Assembly (NCBI RefSeq): GCF_046630445.1
Contig: NC_092335.1
Location: 309,242,501-309,306,500 of the forward strand
Source: Rutidosis leptorrhynchoides
Lineage: Eukaryota > Streptophyta > Magnoliopsida > Asterales > Asteraceae
DNA: 64,000 nt
Direction of reading: 5' to 3'
Of this stretch, positions 22,604 through 34,479 are shown in pieces (position 1 is the stretch's first letter; every line of letters begins with the position of its first letter). The notes below the pieces were generated by a model, which searched no databases, had not been told where the DNA came from, and worked only from the letters and a program-made list of their open reading frames with translations. The translations under genes and the position numbers were made by a program.

Positions 22604-23287
22604 ATGGATAGACAACCCAATATTTTAAGAGACCTACCCGGAGACATGATTGATGAAATCTTGTCTAGAGTCGGTCAGAATTCCTCGGCACAACTATTTA
22701 AGGCGAGAACAGTTTGTAAGACATTCGAAGAACGTTCCAAGAATGCCTTAGTTTATAAAAGGCTTTCGTTCGAAAGATGGGGGATATCACATTGGGAAAT
22801 CCATAAGTTACGATGTGTTTACTTTGACGCATATATTGCGGGGAACCCAAATGCTATTTTACGCAATGGGTTAAGAAATTATTTTGACTCAATATATCCG
22901 AATATTGGACTTCGTGATTTAGAAAAAGCGGCTAACATGCAACATAAAGAAGCATGTTATGCTTACGGATTAGTAATGTTCGCTTCTCACCAAAGTGAGA
23001 ACAAGAACATCGGGCTACAACTATTAAACAAAACGTTCCCACAAGTGACGGAGTCGGTAATTGGGGTAAGAAATGAGGTTTTTAGATTGTTACGGGACTG
23101 TTGGACATTATGTAACCCTCGTCCCTTTGACGATGTTACAACACGCTGTCTTATCAATGGCCATAACGGTTATGTTCCACAAGACCAAGGATGGGAAGTA
23201 ATCCTAGTAAAACCAGAATGCATGACTTGTTTCTGGACGTATGAATTACGTGTCTTTATTGCCTTTGCTGAACGACTTGTGTACTAG
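22604..23287 (+). CDS. F-box protein with Sel1-like repeats, carried inside the retrotransposon (227 aa)
   Basis: Residues 8-55 form an F-box: LPGDMIDEILSRVG, then LFKARTVCKTFEER. This is the pattern by which SCF ubiquitin-ligase adaptors bind SKP1. Residues 80-142 resemble Sel1/TPR-like helices: GNPNAILRNGLRNYF, GLRDLEKAANMQHKEACYAYG, then a second helix pair ending GLQLLNK. The C-terminus has CMTCFW (206-211). This architecture recalls the plant F-box family typified by Arabidopsis At2g35280, from memory of the family. It is not a normal Ty3 gene. It lies between the acidic ORF and gag, on the element's coding strand, inside intact LTRs, and is preserved in both interiors (copy 32604-33287). 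The likeliest origin is capture of a host transcript. If made, it could direct a host protein to degradation; the target is unknown. Confidence 0.82.
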   Translation: MDRQPNILRDLPGDMIDEILSRVGQNSSAQLFKARTVCKTFEERSKNALVYKRLSFERWGISHWEIHKLRCVYFDAYIAGNPNAILRNGLRNYFDSIYPNIGLRDLEKAANMQHKEACYAYGLVMFASHQSENKNIGLQLLNKTFPQVTESVIGVRNEVFRLLRDCWTLCNPRPFDDVTTRCLINGHNGYVPQDQGWEVILVKPECMTCFWTYELRVFIAFAERLVY

Positions 23288-23612
23288 CTAGAATTATCTT
23301 CACAACCATCTTGGATCAAATTTATTGTGTGCTATATTTCATGCGGTATTGTAAGTTTGTAAAATATTGTGTAAAAGTTTGAACGCGAAATATTATTATA
23401 ATCAGTTTTTCATATAGAATTGTAGTAGTTGAATTGTATAATAGCTACTAAGTATGAACTTAACGGGTAGGTACTACCCGAATTCAAACTTATAAAACGC
23501 TAATATGAAGAAAAAGCTTTTATAAATGAGTTCATATTATGCTACGAAATACTATTAACTACTCTTAATATTCTGTATGATTAACTTGTTCCATTTGACT
23601 ATTTTGAAGGAA
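23288..23612 (+). other. Non-coding leader between the F-box ORF and gag-pol
   Basis: 325 bp without a frame. It contains the internal polypurine-like hairpin TAACGGGTAGGTACTACCCG (23461-23480). The segment around it (about 23435-23520) is recognisably similar to 47540-47625 in the second chromovirus, which lacks the F-box gene, so the F-box insert ends to the left of it. Confidence 0.6.
23461..23480 (+). promoter_or_regulatory. Internal polypurine-like motif and hairpin
   Basis: It holds ACGGGTAGGTAC, closely matching the last bases before the 3' LTR (ACGGGTAAGTAC at 28214-28225), followed by CCC so that GGGTA pairs with TACCC. It is also present at 33461-33480, 47561-47580, 2681 and 7989. 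Confidence 0.45.
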
Positions 23613-26600
23613 ATGGCACCGACTACTCGACACATCGTGAATATGAATGAAGAAGAATTCCGTACTTTTCTAGCTTCAAACATAGCCGCAGTACAGGCTG
23701 CGCTACATACCAACAATAACCTTGGATCTAGCAGTACAGGAAATCGTGTAGGATGCACCTATAAAGAATTCACTGCCTGCAAACCTTTGGAATTTGATGG
23801 AACCGAAGGACCGATCGGATTGAAACGGTGGACCGAGAAGGTCGAATCGGTGTTTGCCATAAGTAAGTGTACTGAAGAGGACAAAGTGAAGTACGCTACG
23901 CATACCTTCACAGGTTCTGCGTTAACATGGTGGAATACCTATCTAGAGCAAGTGGGACAAGACGATGCGTACGCACTATCGTGGTCAGCATTCAAGCACT
24001 TGATGAACGAGAAGTACCGTCCCAGAACCGAGGTCAATAAGCTCAAGACAGAACTTAGAGGGTTACGAACCCAAGGATTTGATATTACCACGTACGAAAG
24101 ACGATTCACAGAATTGTGCCTATTGTGTCCGGGAGCATTCGAAGATGAGGAAGAGAAGATCGATGCGTTTGTGAAAGGATTACCGGAAAGAATCCAAGAA
24201 GATATAAGTTCACACGAGCCCGCCTCCATACAACAGGCATGTAGAATGGCTCACAAACTAGTGAACCAGATTGAAGAAAGAATTAAAGAACAGACTGCTG
24301 AAGAGGCCAATGTGAAGCAAGTCAAAAGAAAGTGGGAGGAAAACGGTGATAAGAATCACCAATACAACAACAACAGCAATTACAACAATAATCGCAACAA
24401 TTATCCCAACAATCGCAACATCAATCGCAACTACAACAAACGGCCCAACAACAACAACAACAACAACAACAATAGCAACTACAACAATCATCCCAACAAC
24501 AATAATAACCGCAACAACAACAACAATCAGAAGCAGCTATGCCAAAGGTGTGAAAAGAATCACTCGGGGTTCTGCACCAAATTTTGCAACAAGTGTAAAA
24601 GAAATGGTCATAGCGCGGCGAAGTGTGAGGTCTATGGACCAGGGGTTAATAGAACGAAAGGAACAAATGGTGTCGGAACGAGTAATGGCGGAGCAAGTAG
24701 TGTCGGAGCAAGTTATGCCAATGTAGTTTGTTATAAATGTGGAAAACCGGGCCACATTATTAGAAATTGCCCGAACCAGGAGAACACGAATGGACAAGGC
24801 CACGGAAGAGTTTTCAATATTAATGCGGCAGAGGCACAGGAAGACCCGGAGCTTGTTACGGGTACGTTTCTTATTGACAATAAATCTGCTTACGTTTTAT
24901 TTGATTCGGGTGCGGATAGAAGCTATATGAGTAGAGATTTTTGTGCTAAATTAAGTTGTCCATTGACGCCTTTGGATAGTAAATTTTTACTCGAATTAGC
25001 AAATGGTAAATTAATTTCAGCAGATAATATATGTCGGAATCGAGAAATTAAACTGGTTAGCGAAACATTTAAGATTGATTTGATACCAGTAGAGTTAGGG
25101 AGTTTTGATGTGATAATCGGTATGGACTGGTTGAAAGAAGTGAAAGCAGAGATCGTTTGTTACAAAAATGCAATTCGCATTATACGAGAAAAAGGAAAAC
25201 CCTTAATGGTGTACGGAGAAAAGGGCAACACGAAGGTACATCTTATTAGTAATTTGAAAGCACAAAAACTAATAAGAAAAGGTTGCTATGCTGTTCTAGC
25301 ACACGTCGAGAAAGTACAAACTGAAGAAAAGAGCATCAATGATGTTCCCATTGCAAAAGAATTTCCCGATGTATTTCCGAAAGAATTACCGGGATTACCC
25401 CCACATCGATCCGTTGAATTTCAAATAGATCTTGTACCAGGAGCTGCACCAATAGCTCGTGCTCCTTACAGACTCGCACCCAGCGAGATGAAGGAACTGC
25501 AAAGCCAATTACAAGAACTTTTAGAGCGTGGTTTCATTCGACCAAGCACATCACCGTGGGGAGCTCCTGTTTTGTTTGTCAAGAAGAAAGATGGTACATT
25601 CAGGTTGTGTATCGACTACCGAGAGTTGAACAAACTTACCATCAAGAACCGCTACCCACTACCGAGAATCGACGACTTATTTGATCAACTACAAGGCTCG
25701 TCTGTTTATTCAAAGATTGACTTACGTTCCGGGTATCATCAAATGCGGGTGAAAGAAGATGATATTCCAAAGACTGCTTTCAGAACACGTTACGGTCATT
25801 ACGAGTTTATGGTCATGCCGTTTGGTTTAACTAATGCACCAGCTGTGTTCATGGACCTTATGAACCGAGTGTGTGGACCATACCTTGACAAGTTTGTCAT
25901 TGTTTTCATTGATGACATACTTATTTACTCAAAGAATGACCAAGAACACGGTGAACATTTGAGAAAGGTGTTAGAAGTATTGAGGAAGGAAGAATTGTAC
26001 ATTAAGTTTTCAAAGTGTGCATTTTGGTTGGAAGAAGTTCAATTCCTCGGTCACATAGTGAACAAAGAAGGTATTAAGGTGGATCCGGCAAAGATAGAAA
26101 CTGTTGAAAAGTGGGAAACCCCGAAAACTCCGAAACACATACGCCAGTTTTTAGGACTAGCTGGTTACTACAGAAGGTTCATCCAAGACTTTTCCAGAAT
26201 AGCAAAACCCTTGACTGCATTAACGCATAAAGGGAAGAAATTTGAATGGAATGATGAACAAGAGAAAGCGTTTCAGTTATTGAAGAAAAAGCTAACTACG
26301 GCACCTATATTGTCATTGCCTGAAGGGAATGATGATTTTGTGATTTATTGTGACGCATCAAAGCAAGGTCTCGGTTGTGTATTAATGCAACGAACGAAGG
26401 TGATTGCTTATGCGTCTAGACAATTGAAGATTCACGAACAAAATTATACGACGCATGATTTGGAATTAGGCGCGGTTGTTTTTGCATTAAAGACTTGGAG
26501 GCACTACTTATATGGGGTCAAAAGTATTATATATACCGACCACAAAAGTCTTCAACACATATTTAATCAGAAACAACTGAATATGAGGCAGCGTAGGTGG

Positions 26601-28190
26601 ATTGAATTATTGAATGATTACGACTTTGAGATTCGTTACCACCCGGGGAAGGCAAATGTGGTAGCCGATGCCTTGAGCAGGAAGGACAGAGAACCCATTC
26701 GAGTAAAATCTATGAATATAATGATTCATAATAACATTACTACTCAAATAAAGGAGGCACAACAAGGAGTTTTAAAAGAGGGAAATTTAAAGAATGAAAT
26801 ACCCAAAGGATCGGAGAAGCATCTTAATATTCGGGAAGACGGAACCCGGTATAGGGCTGAAAGGATTTGGGTACCAAAATTTGGAGATATGAGAGAAATG
26901 GTACTTAGAGAAGCTCATAAAACCAGATACTCAATACATCCTGGAACGGGGAAGATGTACAAGGATCTCAAGAAACATTTTTGGTGGCCGGGTATGAAAG
27001 CCGATGTTGCTAAATACGTAGGAGAATGTTTGACGTGTTCTAAGGTCAAAGCTGAGCATCAGAAACCATCAGGTCTACTTCAACAACCTGAAATCCCGGA
27101 ATGGAAATGGGAAAACATTACCATGGATTTCATCACTAAATTGCCAAGGACTGCAAGTGGTTTTGATACTATTTGGGTAATAGTTGATCGTCTCACCAAA
27201 TCCGCACACTTCCTACCAATAAGAGAAGATGACAAGATGGAGAAGTTAGCACGACTGTATTTAAAGGAAGTCATCTCCAGACATGGAATACCAATCTCTA
27301 TTATCTCTGATAGGGATGGCAGATTTATTTCAAGATTCTGGCAGACATTACAGCAAGCATTAGGAACTCGTCTAGACATGAGTACTGCCTATCATCCACA
27401 AACTGATGGGCAGAGTGAAAGGATGATACAAACGCTTGAAGACATGCTACGAGCATGTGTTATTGATTTCGGAAACAGTTGGGATCGACATCTACCGTTA
27501 GCAGAATTTTCCTACAACAATAGCTACCATTCAAGCATTGAGATGGCTCCGTTTGAAGCACTTTATGGTAGAAAGTGCAGGTCTCCGATTTTTTGGAGTG
27601 AAGTGGGGGATAGACAGATTACGGGTCCGGAGATAATACAAGAAACTACCGAGAAGATCATCCAAATTCAACAACGGTTGAAAACCGCCCAAAGTCGACA
27701 AAAGAGCTACGCTGACATTAAAAGAAAAGATATAGAATTTGAAATTGGAGAGATGGTCATGCTTAAAGTTGCACCTTGGAAAGGCGTTGTTCGATTTGGT
27801 AAACGAGGGAAATTAAATCCAAGGTATATTGGACCATTCAAGATTATTGATCGTGTCGGACCAGTAGCTTACCGACTTGAGTTACCTCAACAACTCGCGG
27901 CTGTACATAACACTTTCCACGTCTCGAATTTGAAGAATTATTTTGCTAAAGAAGATCTCACTATTCCGTTAGATGAAATTCAAATCAACGAAAAACTTCA
28001 ATTCATCGAAGAACCCGTCGAAATAATGGATCGTGAGGTTAAAAGACTTAAGCAAAACAAGATACCAATTGTTAAGGTTCGATGGAATGCTCGTAGAGGA
28101 CCCGAGTTCACCTGGGAGCGTGAAGATCAGATGAAGAAGAAATACCCGCATCTATTTCCAGAAGATTCGTCAACACCTTCAACAGCTTAA
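23613..28190 (+). CDS. gag-pol: gag-pol polyprotein of a Ty3 chromovirus, unbroken
   Basis: One frame encodes the capsid-nucleocapsid, protease, reverse transcriptase/RNase H and integrase that copy and insert the element. It is open from 23577 (1537 codons from there), but Met13 at 23613 is preferred: AAATGGC context and correspondence with the gag start at 47731. Numbering from 23577: capsid (about 65-230), an Asn-rich tract (263-317), zinc knuckles at 322-333 (variant), 337-350 and 385-398 (both Cx2Cx4Hx4C), protease DSGA (about 443-446), RT active site FIDD (777-780), RNase H YCDAS (near 926), integrase HHCC region from about 1113, catalytic core from about 1196 with GQSER near 1278, then a C-terminal chromodomain (about 1477-1530; [18 protein letters not shown]). 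No stop or frameshift; this copy may be functional. Confidence 0.93.
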   Translation: MAPTTRHIVNMNEEEFRTFLASNIAAVQAALHTNNNLGSSSTGNRVGCTYKEFTACKPLEFDGTEGPIGLKRWTEKVESVFAISKCTEEDKVKYATHTFTGSALTWWNTYLEQVGQDDAYALSWSAFKHLMNEKYRPRTEVNKLKTELRGLRTQGFDITTYERRFTELCLLCPGAFEDEEEKIDAFVKGLPERIQEDISSHEPASIQQACRMAHKLVNQIEERIKEQTAEEANVKQVKRKWEENGDKNHQYNNNSNYNNNRNNYPNNRNINRNYNKRPNNNNNNNNNSNYNNHPNNNNNRNNNNNQKQLCQRCEKNHSGFCTKFCNKCKRNGHSAAKCEVYGPGVNRTKGTNGVGTSNGGASSVGASYANVVCYKCGKPGHIIRNCPNQENTNGQGHGRVFNINAAEAQEDPELVTGTFLIDNKSAYVLFDSGADRSYMSRDFCAKLSCPLTPLDSKFLLELANGKLISADNICRNREIKLVSETFKIDLIPVELGSFDVIIGMDWLKEVKAEIVCYKNAIRIIREKGKPLMVYGEKGNTKVHLISNLKAQKLIRKGCYAVLAHVEKVQTEEKSINDVPIAKEFPDVFPKELPGLPPHRSVEFQIDLVPGAAPIARAPYRLAPSEMKELQSQLQELLERGFIRPSTSPWGAPVLFVKKKDGTFRLCIDYRELNKLTIKNRYPLPRIDDLFDQLQGSSVYSKIDLRSGYHQMRVKEDDIPKTAFRTRYGHYEFMVMPFGLTNAPAVFMDLMNRVCGPYLDKFVIVFIDDILIYSKNDQEHGEHLRKVLEVLRKEELYIKFSKCAFWLEEVQFLGHIVNKEGIKVDPAKIETVEKWETPKTPKHIRQFLGLAGYYRRFIQDFSRIAKPLTALTHKGKKFEWNDEQEKAFQLLKKKLTTAPILSLPEGNDDFVIYCDASKQGLGCVLMQRTKVIAYASRQLKIHEQNYTTHDLELGAVVFALKTWRHYLYGVKSIIYTDHKSLQHIFNQKQLNMRQRRWIELLNDYDFEIRYHPGKANVVADALSRKDREPIRVKSMNIMIHNNITTQIKEAQQGVLKEGNLKNEIPKGSEKHLNIREDGTRYRAERIWVPKFGDMREMVLREAHKTRYSIHPGTGKMYKDLKKHFWWPGMKADVAKYVGECLTCSKVKAEHQKPSGLLQQPEIPEWKWENITMDFITKLPRTASGFDTIWVIVDRLTKSAHFLPIREDDKMEKLARLYLKEVISRHGIPISIISDRDGRFISRFWQTLQQALGTRLDMSTAYHPQTDGQSERMIQTLEDMLRACVIDFGNSWDRHLPLAEFSYNNSYHSSIEMAPFEALYGRKCRSPIFWSEVGDRQITGPEIIQETTEKIIQIQQRLKTAQSRQKSYADIKRKDIEFEIGEMVMLKVAPWKGVVRFGKRGKLNPRYIGPFKIIDRVGPVAYRLELPQQLAAVHNTFHVSNLKNYFAKEDLTIPLDEIQINEKLQFIEEPVEIMDREVKRLKQNKIPIVKVRWNARRGPEFTWEREDQMKKKYPHLFPEDSSTPSTA

Positions 28191-28192
28191 AA

Positions 28193-28225
28193 TTTCGGGA
28201 CGAAATTTATTTAACGGGTAAGTAC
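28193..28225 (+). promoter_or_regulatory. Polypurine-tract region before LTR 2
   Basis: TTTCGGGACGAAATTT, then ATTTAACGGGTAAGTAC, directly against the TG of LTR 2 and just after the gag-pol stop. The same block precedes LTR 3 (38197-38230). Confidence 0.7.
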
Positions 28226-31200
28226 TGTAGTGACCCGAACTTTCCCATGTTTATATATATTAATTGAGATTGATATTTACGTGATTAAATGTTTCCAACA
28301 TGTTAAGCAATCAAACTTGTTAAGACTTGATTAATTGAAATATGTTTCATATAGACAATTGACCACCCAAGTTGACCGGTGATTCACGAACGTTAAAACT
28401 TGTAAAAACTATACGATGACATATATATGGTTATATATAGTTAACATGTTTTTATTATAAGTATGTATCTCATTAGGTATTTTAACAATGAGTTATATAC
28501 ATAAAAATGAGACTATTAATTTAAGAAACTCGAAAACGATATATATAACGATTATCGTTATAACAACGTCTTACTAGGTACATATGAATCATATTAAGAT
28601 ATTGATACACTTGGTTAATTATGTTAAATGATAAGTAAATATATTATTAAGTGTATTAACAATGAAATACATATGTAAAAATAAGACTACTAACTTAATG
28701 ATTTCGAAACGAGACATATATGTAACGATTATCGTTGTAACGACATTTAACTGTATATACATCATACTAAGATATATTATATATCATAATATCATGATAA
28801 TATAATAATTTAACATCTCATTTGTTATAATAAATAATGGGTTAACAACATTCAACAAGATCGTTAACCTAAAGGTTTCAAAACAACATTTACATGTAAC
28901 GACTAACGATGACTTAACGACTCAGTTAAAATGTATATACATGTAGTGTTTTAATATGTATTCATACACTTTTGAAAGACTTCAAGACACTTATCAAAAT
29001 ACTTCTACTTAACAAAAATGCTTACAATTACATCCTCGTTCAGTTTCATCAACAATTCTACTCGTATGCACCCGTATTCGTACTCGTACAATACACAGCT
29101 TTTAGATGTATGTACTATTGGTATATACACTCCAATGATCAGCTCTTAGCAGCCCATGTGAGTCACCTAACACATGTGGGAACCATCATTTGGCAACTAG
29201 CATGAAATATCTCATAAGATTACAAAAATATGAGTAATCATTCATGATTTATTTACAGGAAAACAAAATTACATATCCTTTATATCTAATCCATACACCA
29301 ACGACCAAAAACACCTACAAACACTTTCATTCTTCAATTTTCTTCATCTAATTGATCTCTCTCAAGTTCTATCTTCAAGTTCTAAGTGTTCTTCATAAAT
29401 TCTACAAGTTCTAGTTACATAAAATCAAGAATACTTTCAAGTTTGCTAGCTCACTTCCAATCTTGTAAGGTGATCATCCAACCTCAAGAAATCTTTGTTT
29501 CTTACAGTAGATTATCATTCTAATACAAGGTAATAATCATATTCAAACTTTGGTTCAATTTCTATAACTATAACAATCTTATTTTAAGTGATGATCTTAC
29601 TTGAACTTGTTTTCGTGTCATGATTCTGCTTCAAGAACTTCGAGCCATCCAAGGATCCATTGAAGCTAGATCCATTTTTCTCTTGGTTTATCCAAGGAAC
29701 TTAAGGTAGTAATGATGTTCATAACATCATTCGATTCATACATATAAAGCTATCTTATTCGAAGGTTTAAACTTGTAATCACTAGAACATAGTTTAGTTA
29801 ATTCTAAACTTGTTCACAAACAAAAGTTAATCCTTCTAACTTGACTTTTAAAATCAACTAAACACATGTTCTATATCTATATGATATGCTAACTTAATGA
29901 TTTAAAACCTGGAAACACGAAAAATACCGTAAAACCGGATTTACGCCGTCGTAGTAACACCGCGGGCTGTTTTGGGTTAGTTAATTAAAAACTATGATAA
30001 ACTTTGATTTAAAAGTTGTTATTCTGAGAAAATGATTTTTATTATGAACATGAAACTATATCCAAAAATTATGGTTAAACTCAAAGTGGAAGTATGTTTT
30101 CTAAAATGGTCATCTAGACGTCGTTCTTTCGACTGAAATGACTACCTTTACAAAAACGACTTGTAACTTATTTTTCCGACTATAAACATATACTTTTTCT
30201 GTTTATATTCATAAAATATAGTTCAATATGAAACCATAGCAATTTGATTCACTCAAAACGGATTTAAAATGAAGAAGTTATGGGTAAAACAAGATTGGAT
30301 AATTTTTCTCATTTTAGCTACGTGAAAATTTGTAACAAATCTATTCCAACCATAACTTAATCAACTTGTATTGTATATTATGTAATCTTGAGATACCATA
30401 GACACGTATACAATGTTTCGACCTATCATGTCGACACATCTATATATATTTCGGAACAACCATAGACACTCTATATGTGAATGTTGGAGTTAGCTATACA
30501 GGGTTGAGGTTGATTCCAAAATATATATAGTTTGAGTTGTGATCAATAATGAGATACGTATACACTGGGTCGTGGATTGATTCAAGATAATATTTATCGA
30601 TTTATTTCTGTACATCTAACTGTGGACAACTAGTTGTAGGTTACTAACGAGGACAGCTGACTTAATAAACTTAAAAAATCAAAATATATTAAAAGTGTTG
30701 TAAATATATTTTGAACATACTTTGATATATATATGTATATATTGTTATAGGTTCGTGAATCAACCAGTGGCCAAGTCTTACTTCCCGACGAAGTAAAAAT
30801 CTGTGAAAGTGAGTTATAGTCCCACTTTTAAAATCTAATATTTTTGGGATGAGAATACATTCAGGTTTTATAAATGATTTACAAAATAGACACAAGTACG
30901 TGAAACTACATTCTATGGTTGAATTATCGAAATCGAATATGCCCCTTTTTATTAAGTCTGGTAATCTAAGAATTAGGGAACAGACACCCTAATTGACGCG
31001 AATCCTAAAGATAGATCTATTGGGCCTAACAAACCCCATCCAAAGTACCGGATGCTTTAGTACTTCGAAATTTATATCATATCCGAAGGGTGTCCCGGAA
31101 TGATGGGGATATTCTTATATATGCATCTTGTTAATGTCGGTTACCAGGTGTTCACCATATGAATGATTTTTATCTCTATGTATGGGATGTGTATTGAAAT

Positions 31201-31642
31201 ATGAAATCTTGTGGTCTATTGTTACGATTTGATATATATAGGTTAAACCTATAACTCACCAACATTTTTGTTGACGTTTAAAGCATGTTTATTCTCAGGT
31301 GAATATTAAGAGCTTCCGCTGTTGCATACTAAAATAAGGACAAGATTTGGAGTCCATGTTTGTATGATATTGTGTAAAAACTGCATTCAAGAAACTGATT
31401 TCGATGTAACATATTTGTATTGTAAACCATTATGTAATGGTCGTGTGTAAACAGGATATTTTAGATTATCATTATTTGATAATCTACGTAAAGCTTTTTA
31501 AACCTTTATTTATGAAATAAAGGTTATGGTTTGTTTTAAAAATGAATGCAGTCTTTGAAAAACGTCTCATATAGAGGTCAAAACCTCGCAACGAAATCAA
31601 TTAATATGGAACGTTTTTAATCAATAAGAACGGGACATTTCA
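28226..31642 (+). repeat. LTR 2 (internal) of the chromovirus array
   Basis: 3417 bp. It matches LTR 1 and LTR 3 apart from scattered substitutions and small indels. The largest indel is 8 bp lost near 29685, which removes the TTTTCCAGTAGG phrase present at 19676-19687 and about 39690. It serves as 3' LTR for the first interior and 5' LTR for the second. Confidence 0.9.
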
Positions 31643-31851
31643 GTTGGTATCCGAGCGTTGGTTTTAGAGAACCAGAATTTTGCATTAGTGTGTCTTATCG
31701 AGTTTGTTAGGATGCATTAGTGAGTCTGGACTTCGACCGTGTTTACTTGAAAAATTATTGCTTAACAAATTTTGTTGGAAACTATATATTTTTAACATGT
31801 GAATATTATGTGATATATTAATCTCTTAACGCGTTTGATATTATGTGATAG

Positions 31852-32298
31852 ATGTCTACCTCTAGAACAACTCCCATTGACTCACTTAATAATAATGAAG
31901 AGTCAAATGTAAATTGGAATGATTCGTGGACTGATTCACAAGTTCCCGAAGAGGAACCGGAAGAAGAGTCGGAACCGGAAGAAGAATCGGAACCGGAAGA
32001 AGAATCGGAACCGGATGAAGAAATAGAACCGGTGGGGGAAATAATAAAACGGTTAAGTAAAAGAAAATCCTCAACCAACCGACCAAGGTTAATTATGGTC
32101 AATGGTGTTTCCGCCAAGGAAGCAAAATATTGGGAGGATTACCAATTCTCCGATGAATCGGATTCCGACGAGAATTCCGATGATGTTATAGAAATTACCC
32201 CAACTGAATTTAAAAAGGCAAAAGAAAATAATAAGGGAAAGGGCATAAAAATAGAGAAATCTAATTCCAACCCAGATGAACTTTATATGTATCGTTAA
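31852..32298 (+). CDS. Acidic repeat-bearing ORF, second interior (148 aa)
   Basis: Copy of 21852-22298 with the same length and the same Glu-rich repeats. I see three amino-acid changes (Ser to Thr and Pro to Leu near the start, Ile to Met in the middle) and no break. It remains open although gag-pol downstream is dead. Its function is not known to me. Confidence 0.62.
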   Translation: MSTSRTTPIDSLNNNEESNVNWNDSWTDSQVPEEEPEEESEPEEESEPEEESEPDEEIEPVGEIIKRLSKRKSSTNRPRLIMVNGVSAKEAKYWEDYQFSDESDSDENSDDVIEITPTEFKKAKENNKGKGIKIEKSNSNPDELYMYR

Positions 32299-32603
32299 CC
32301 CCCGAAGCCCTTAAGTTGTAACAATGACCCGGGAACCTCTAAACCACCAGGTTTTTCTAAACCAATGTGGACAATGACGGCTCGTATTAGGGGAACATCA
32401 TATATCCCTAGAAACTTGGCAAAACGAACCAAAACTAAACAAGAAGAAACGAGCGAGTCGGAATAAGATAGTTGTATTCGTGTGGTGTAATATATGTAAT
32501 ATAGTGTGCTTATGCTTTATGATATATGTAAAAATTGCTTGTATTAATAAGTATTTTTTTTATGAATCTAACTCTTGTCTATTTTACAGTATAAAAACAC
32601 AAA

Positions 32604-33287
32604 ATGGATAGACAATCCAATATTTTAAGAGACCTACCCGGAGACATGATTGATGAAATCTTGTCTAGAGTCGGTCAGAATTCCTCGGCACAACTATTTA
32701 AGGCGAGAACAGTTTGTAAGACATTCGAAGAACGTTCCAAGAATGCCTTGGTTTATAAAAGGCTTTCATTCGAAAGATGGGGGATATCACATTGGGAAAT
32801 CCATAAGTTACGATGTGTTTACTTTGACGCATATATTGCGGGGAACCCAAATGCTATTTTACGCAATGGGTTAAGAAATTATTTTGACTCAATATATCCG
32901 AATATTGGACTTCGTGATTTAGAAAAAGCGACTAACATGCAACATAAAGAAGTATGTTATGCTTACGGATTAGTAATGTTCACTTCTCACCAAAGTGAGA
33001 ACAAGAACATCGGGCTACAACTATTAAACAAAACGTTCCCACAAGTGACGGAGTCGGTAATTGGGGTAAGAAATGAGGTTTTTAGATTGTTACGGGACTG
33101 TTGGACATTACGTAACCCTCGTCCCTTTGACGACGTTACAACACGCTGTCTTATCAATGGCCATAACGGTTATGTTCCACAAGACCAAGGATGGGAAGTA
33201 ATCTTAGTAAAACCAGAATGCATGACTTGTTTCTGGACGTATGAATTACGTATCTTTATTGCCTTTGCTGAACGACTTGTGTACTAG
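32604..33287 (+). CDS. F-box protein, second interior (227 aa)
   Basis: Second copy of the captured F-box ORF. Compared with 22604-23287 I count ten base changes: six replace an amino acid (Pro5Ser, Ala110Thr, Ala117Val, Ala127Thr, Cys170Arg, Val217Ile) and four are silent. The F-box core and the C-terminal Cys pair are unchanged and the frame is open. Most changes are C-T or G-A transitions, as expected of methylated repeats, so the pattern does not by itself prove selection. The candidate 3' splice site (32589) and the leader are also kept. Confidence 0.8.
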   Translation: MDRQSNILRDLPGDMIDEILSRVGQNSSAQLFKARTVCKTFEERSKNALVYKRLSFERWGISHWEIHKLRCVYFDAYIAGNPNAILRNGLRNYFDSIYPNIGLRDLEKATNMQHKEVCYAYGLVMFTSHQSENKNIGLQLLNKTFPQVTESVIGVRNEVFRLLRDCWTLRNPRPFDDVTTRCLINGHNGYVPQDQGWEVILVKPECMTCFWTYELRIFIAFAERLVY

Positions 33288-33612
33288 CTAGAATTATCTT
33301 CACAACCATCTTGTATCAAATTTATTGTGTGCTATATTTCATGCGGTATTGTAAGTTTGTAAAATATTGTGTAAAAGTTTGAACGCGAAATATTATTATA
33401 ATCAGTTTTTCATATAGAATTGTAGTAGTTGAATTGTATAATAGCTACTAAGTATGAACTTAACGGGTAGGTACTACCCGAATTTAAACTTATAAAACGC
33501 TAATATGAAGAAAAAGCTTTTATAAATGAGTTCATATTATGCTACGAAATACTATTAACTACTCTTAATATTCTGTATGATTAACTTGTTCCATTTGACT
33601 ATTTTAAAGGAA

Positions 33613-34446
33613 ATGGCACCGACTACTCGACACACCGTGAATATGAATGAAGAGGAATTCCGTACTTTTCTAGCTTCAAACATAGCCGCAGTACAGGCTG
33701 CGCTACATACCAACAATAACCTTGGATCTAGCAGTACAGGAAATCGTGTAGGATGCACCTATAAAGAATTCACTGCCTGCAAACCTTTGGAATTTGATGG
33801 AACCGAAGGACCGATCGGATTGAAACGGTGGACCGAGAAGGTCGAATCGGTGTTTGCCATAAGTAAGTGTACTGAAGAGGACAAAGTGAAGTACGCTACG
33901 CATACCTTCACAGGTTCTGCGTTAACATGGTGGAATACCTATCTAGAGCAAGTGGGACAAGACGATGCGTACGCACTACCGTGGTCAGCATTCAAGCACT
34001 TGATGAACGAGAAGTACCGTCCCAGAACCGAGGTCAATAAGCTCAAGACAGAACTTAGAGGGTTACGAACCCAAGGATTTGATATTACCACGTACGAAAG
34101 ACGATTCACAGAATTGTGCCTATTGTGTCCGGGAGCATTCGAAGATGAGGAAGAGAAGATCGATGCATTTGTGAAAGGATTACCGGAAAGAATCCAAGAA
34201 GATATAAGTTCACACGAGCCCGCCTCCATACAACAGGCATGTAGAATGGCTCACAAACTAGTGAACCAGATTGAAGAAAGAATTAAAGAACAGACTGCTA
34301 AAGAGGCCAATGTGAAGCAAGTCAAAAGAAAGTGGGAGGAAAACGGTGATAAGAATCACCAATACAACAACAACAGCAATTACAACAATAATCGCAACAA
34401 TTATCCCAACAATCGCAACATCAATCGCAACTACAACAAATGGCCC

Positions 34447-34479
<33 letters not shown>

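Noticed and set aside
22604-23287. The F-box ORF as a host gene into which the element inserted
   Set aside because: It lies between the element's own primer site and gag, is duplicated in both interiors, and the flanking leader is shared with another element; the only target duplications are at the outer LTR ends.
24258-24803. Antisense and alternative frames rich in Val or Thr/Ile across the gag Asn tract (also 34258-34803)
   Set aside because: They are products of the AAC/CAA repeat read in other frames; gag-pol occupies this DNA.
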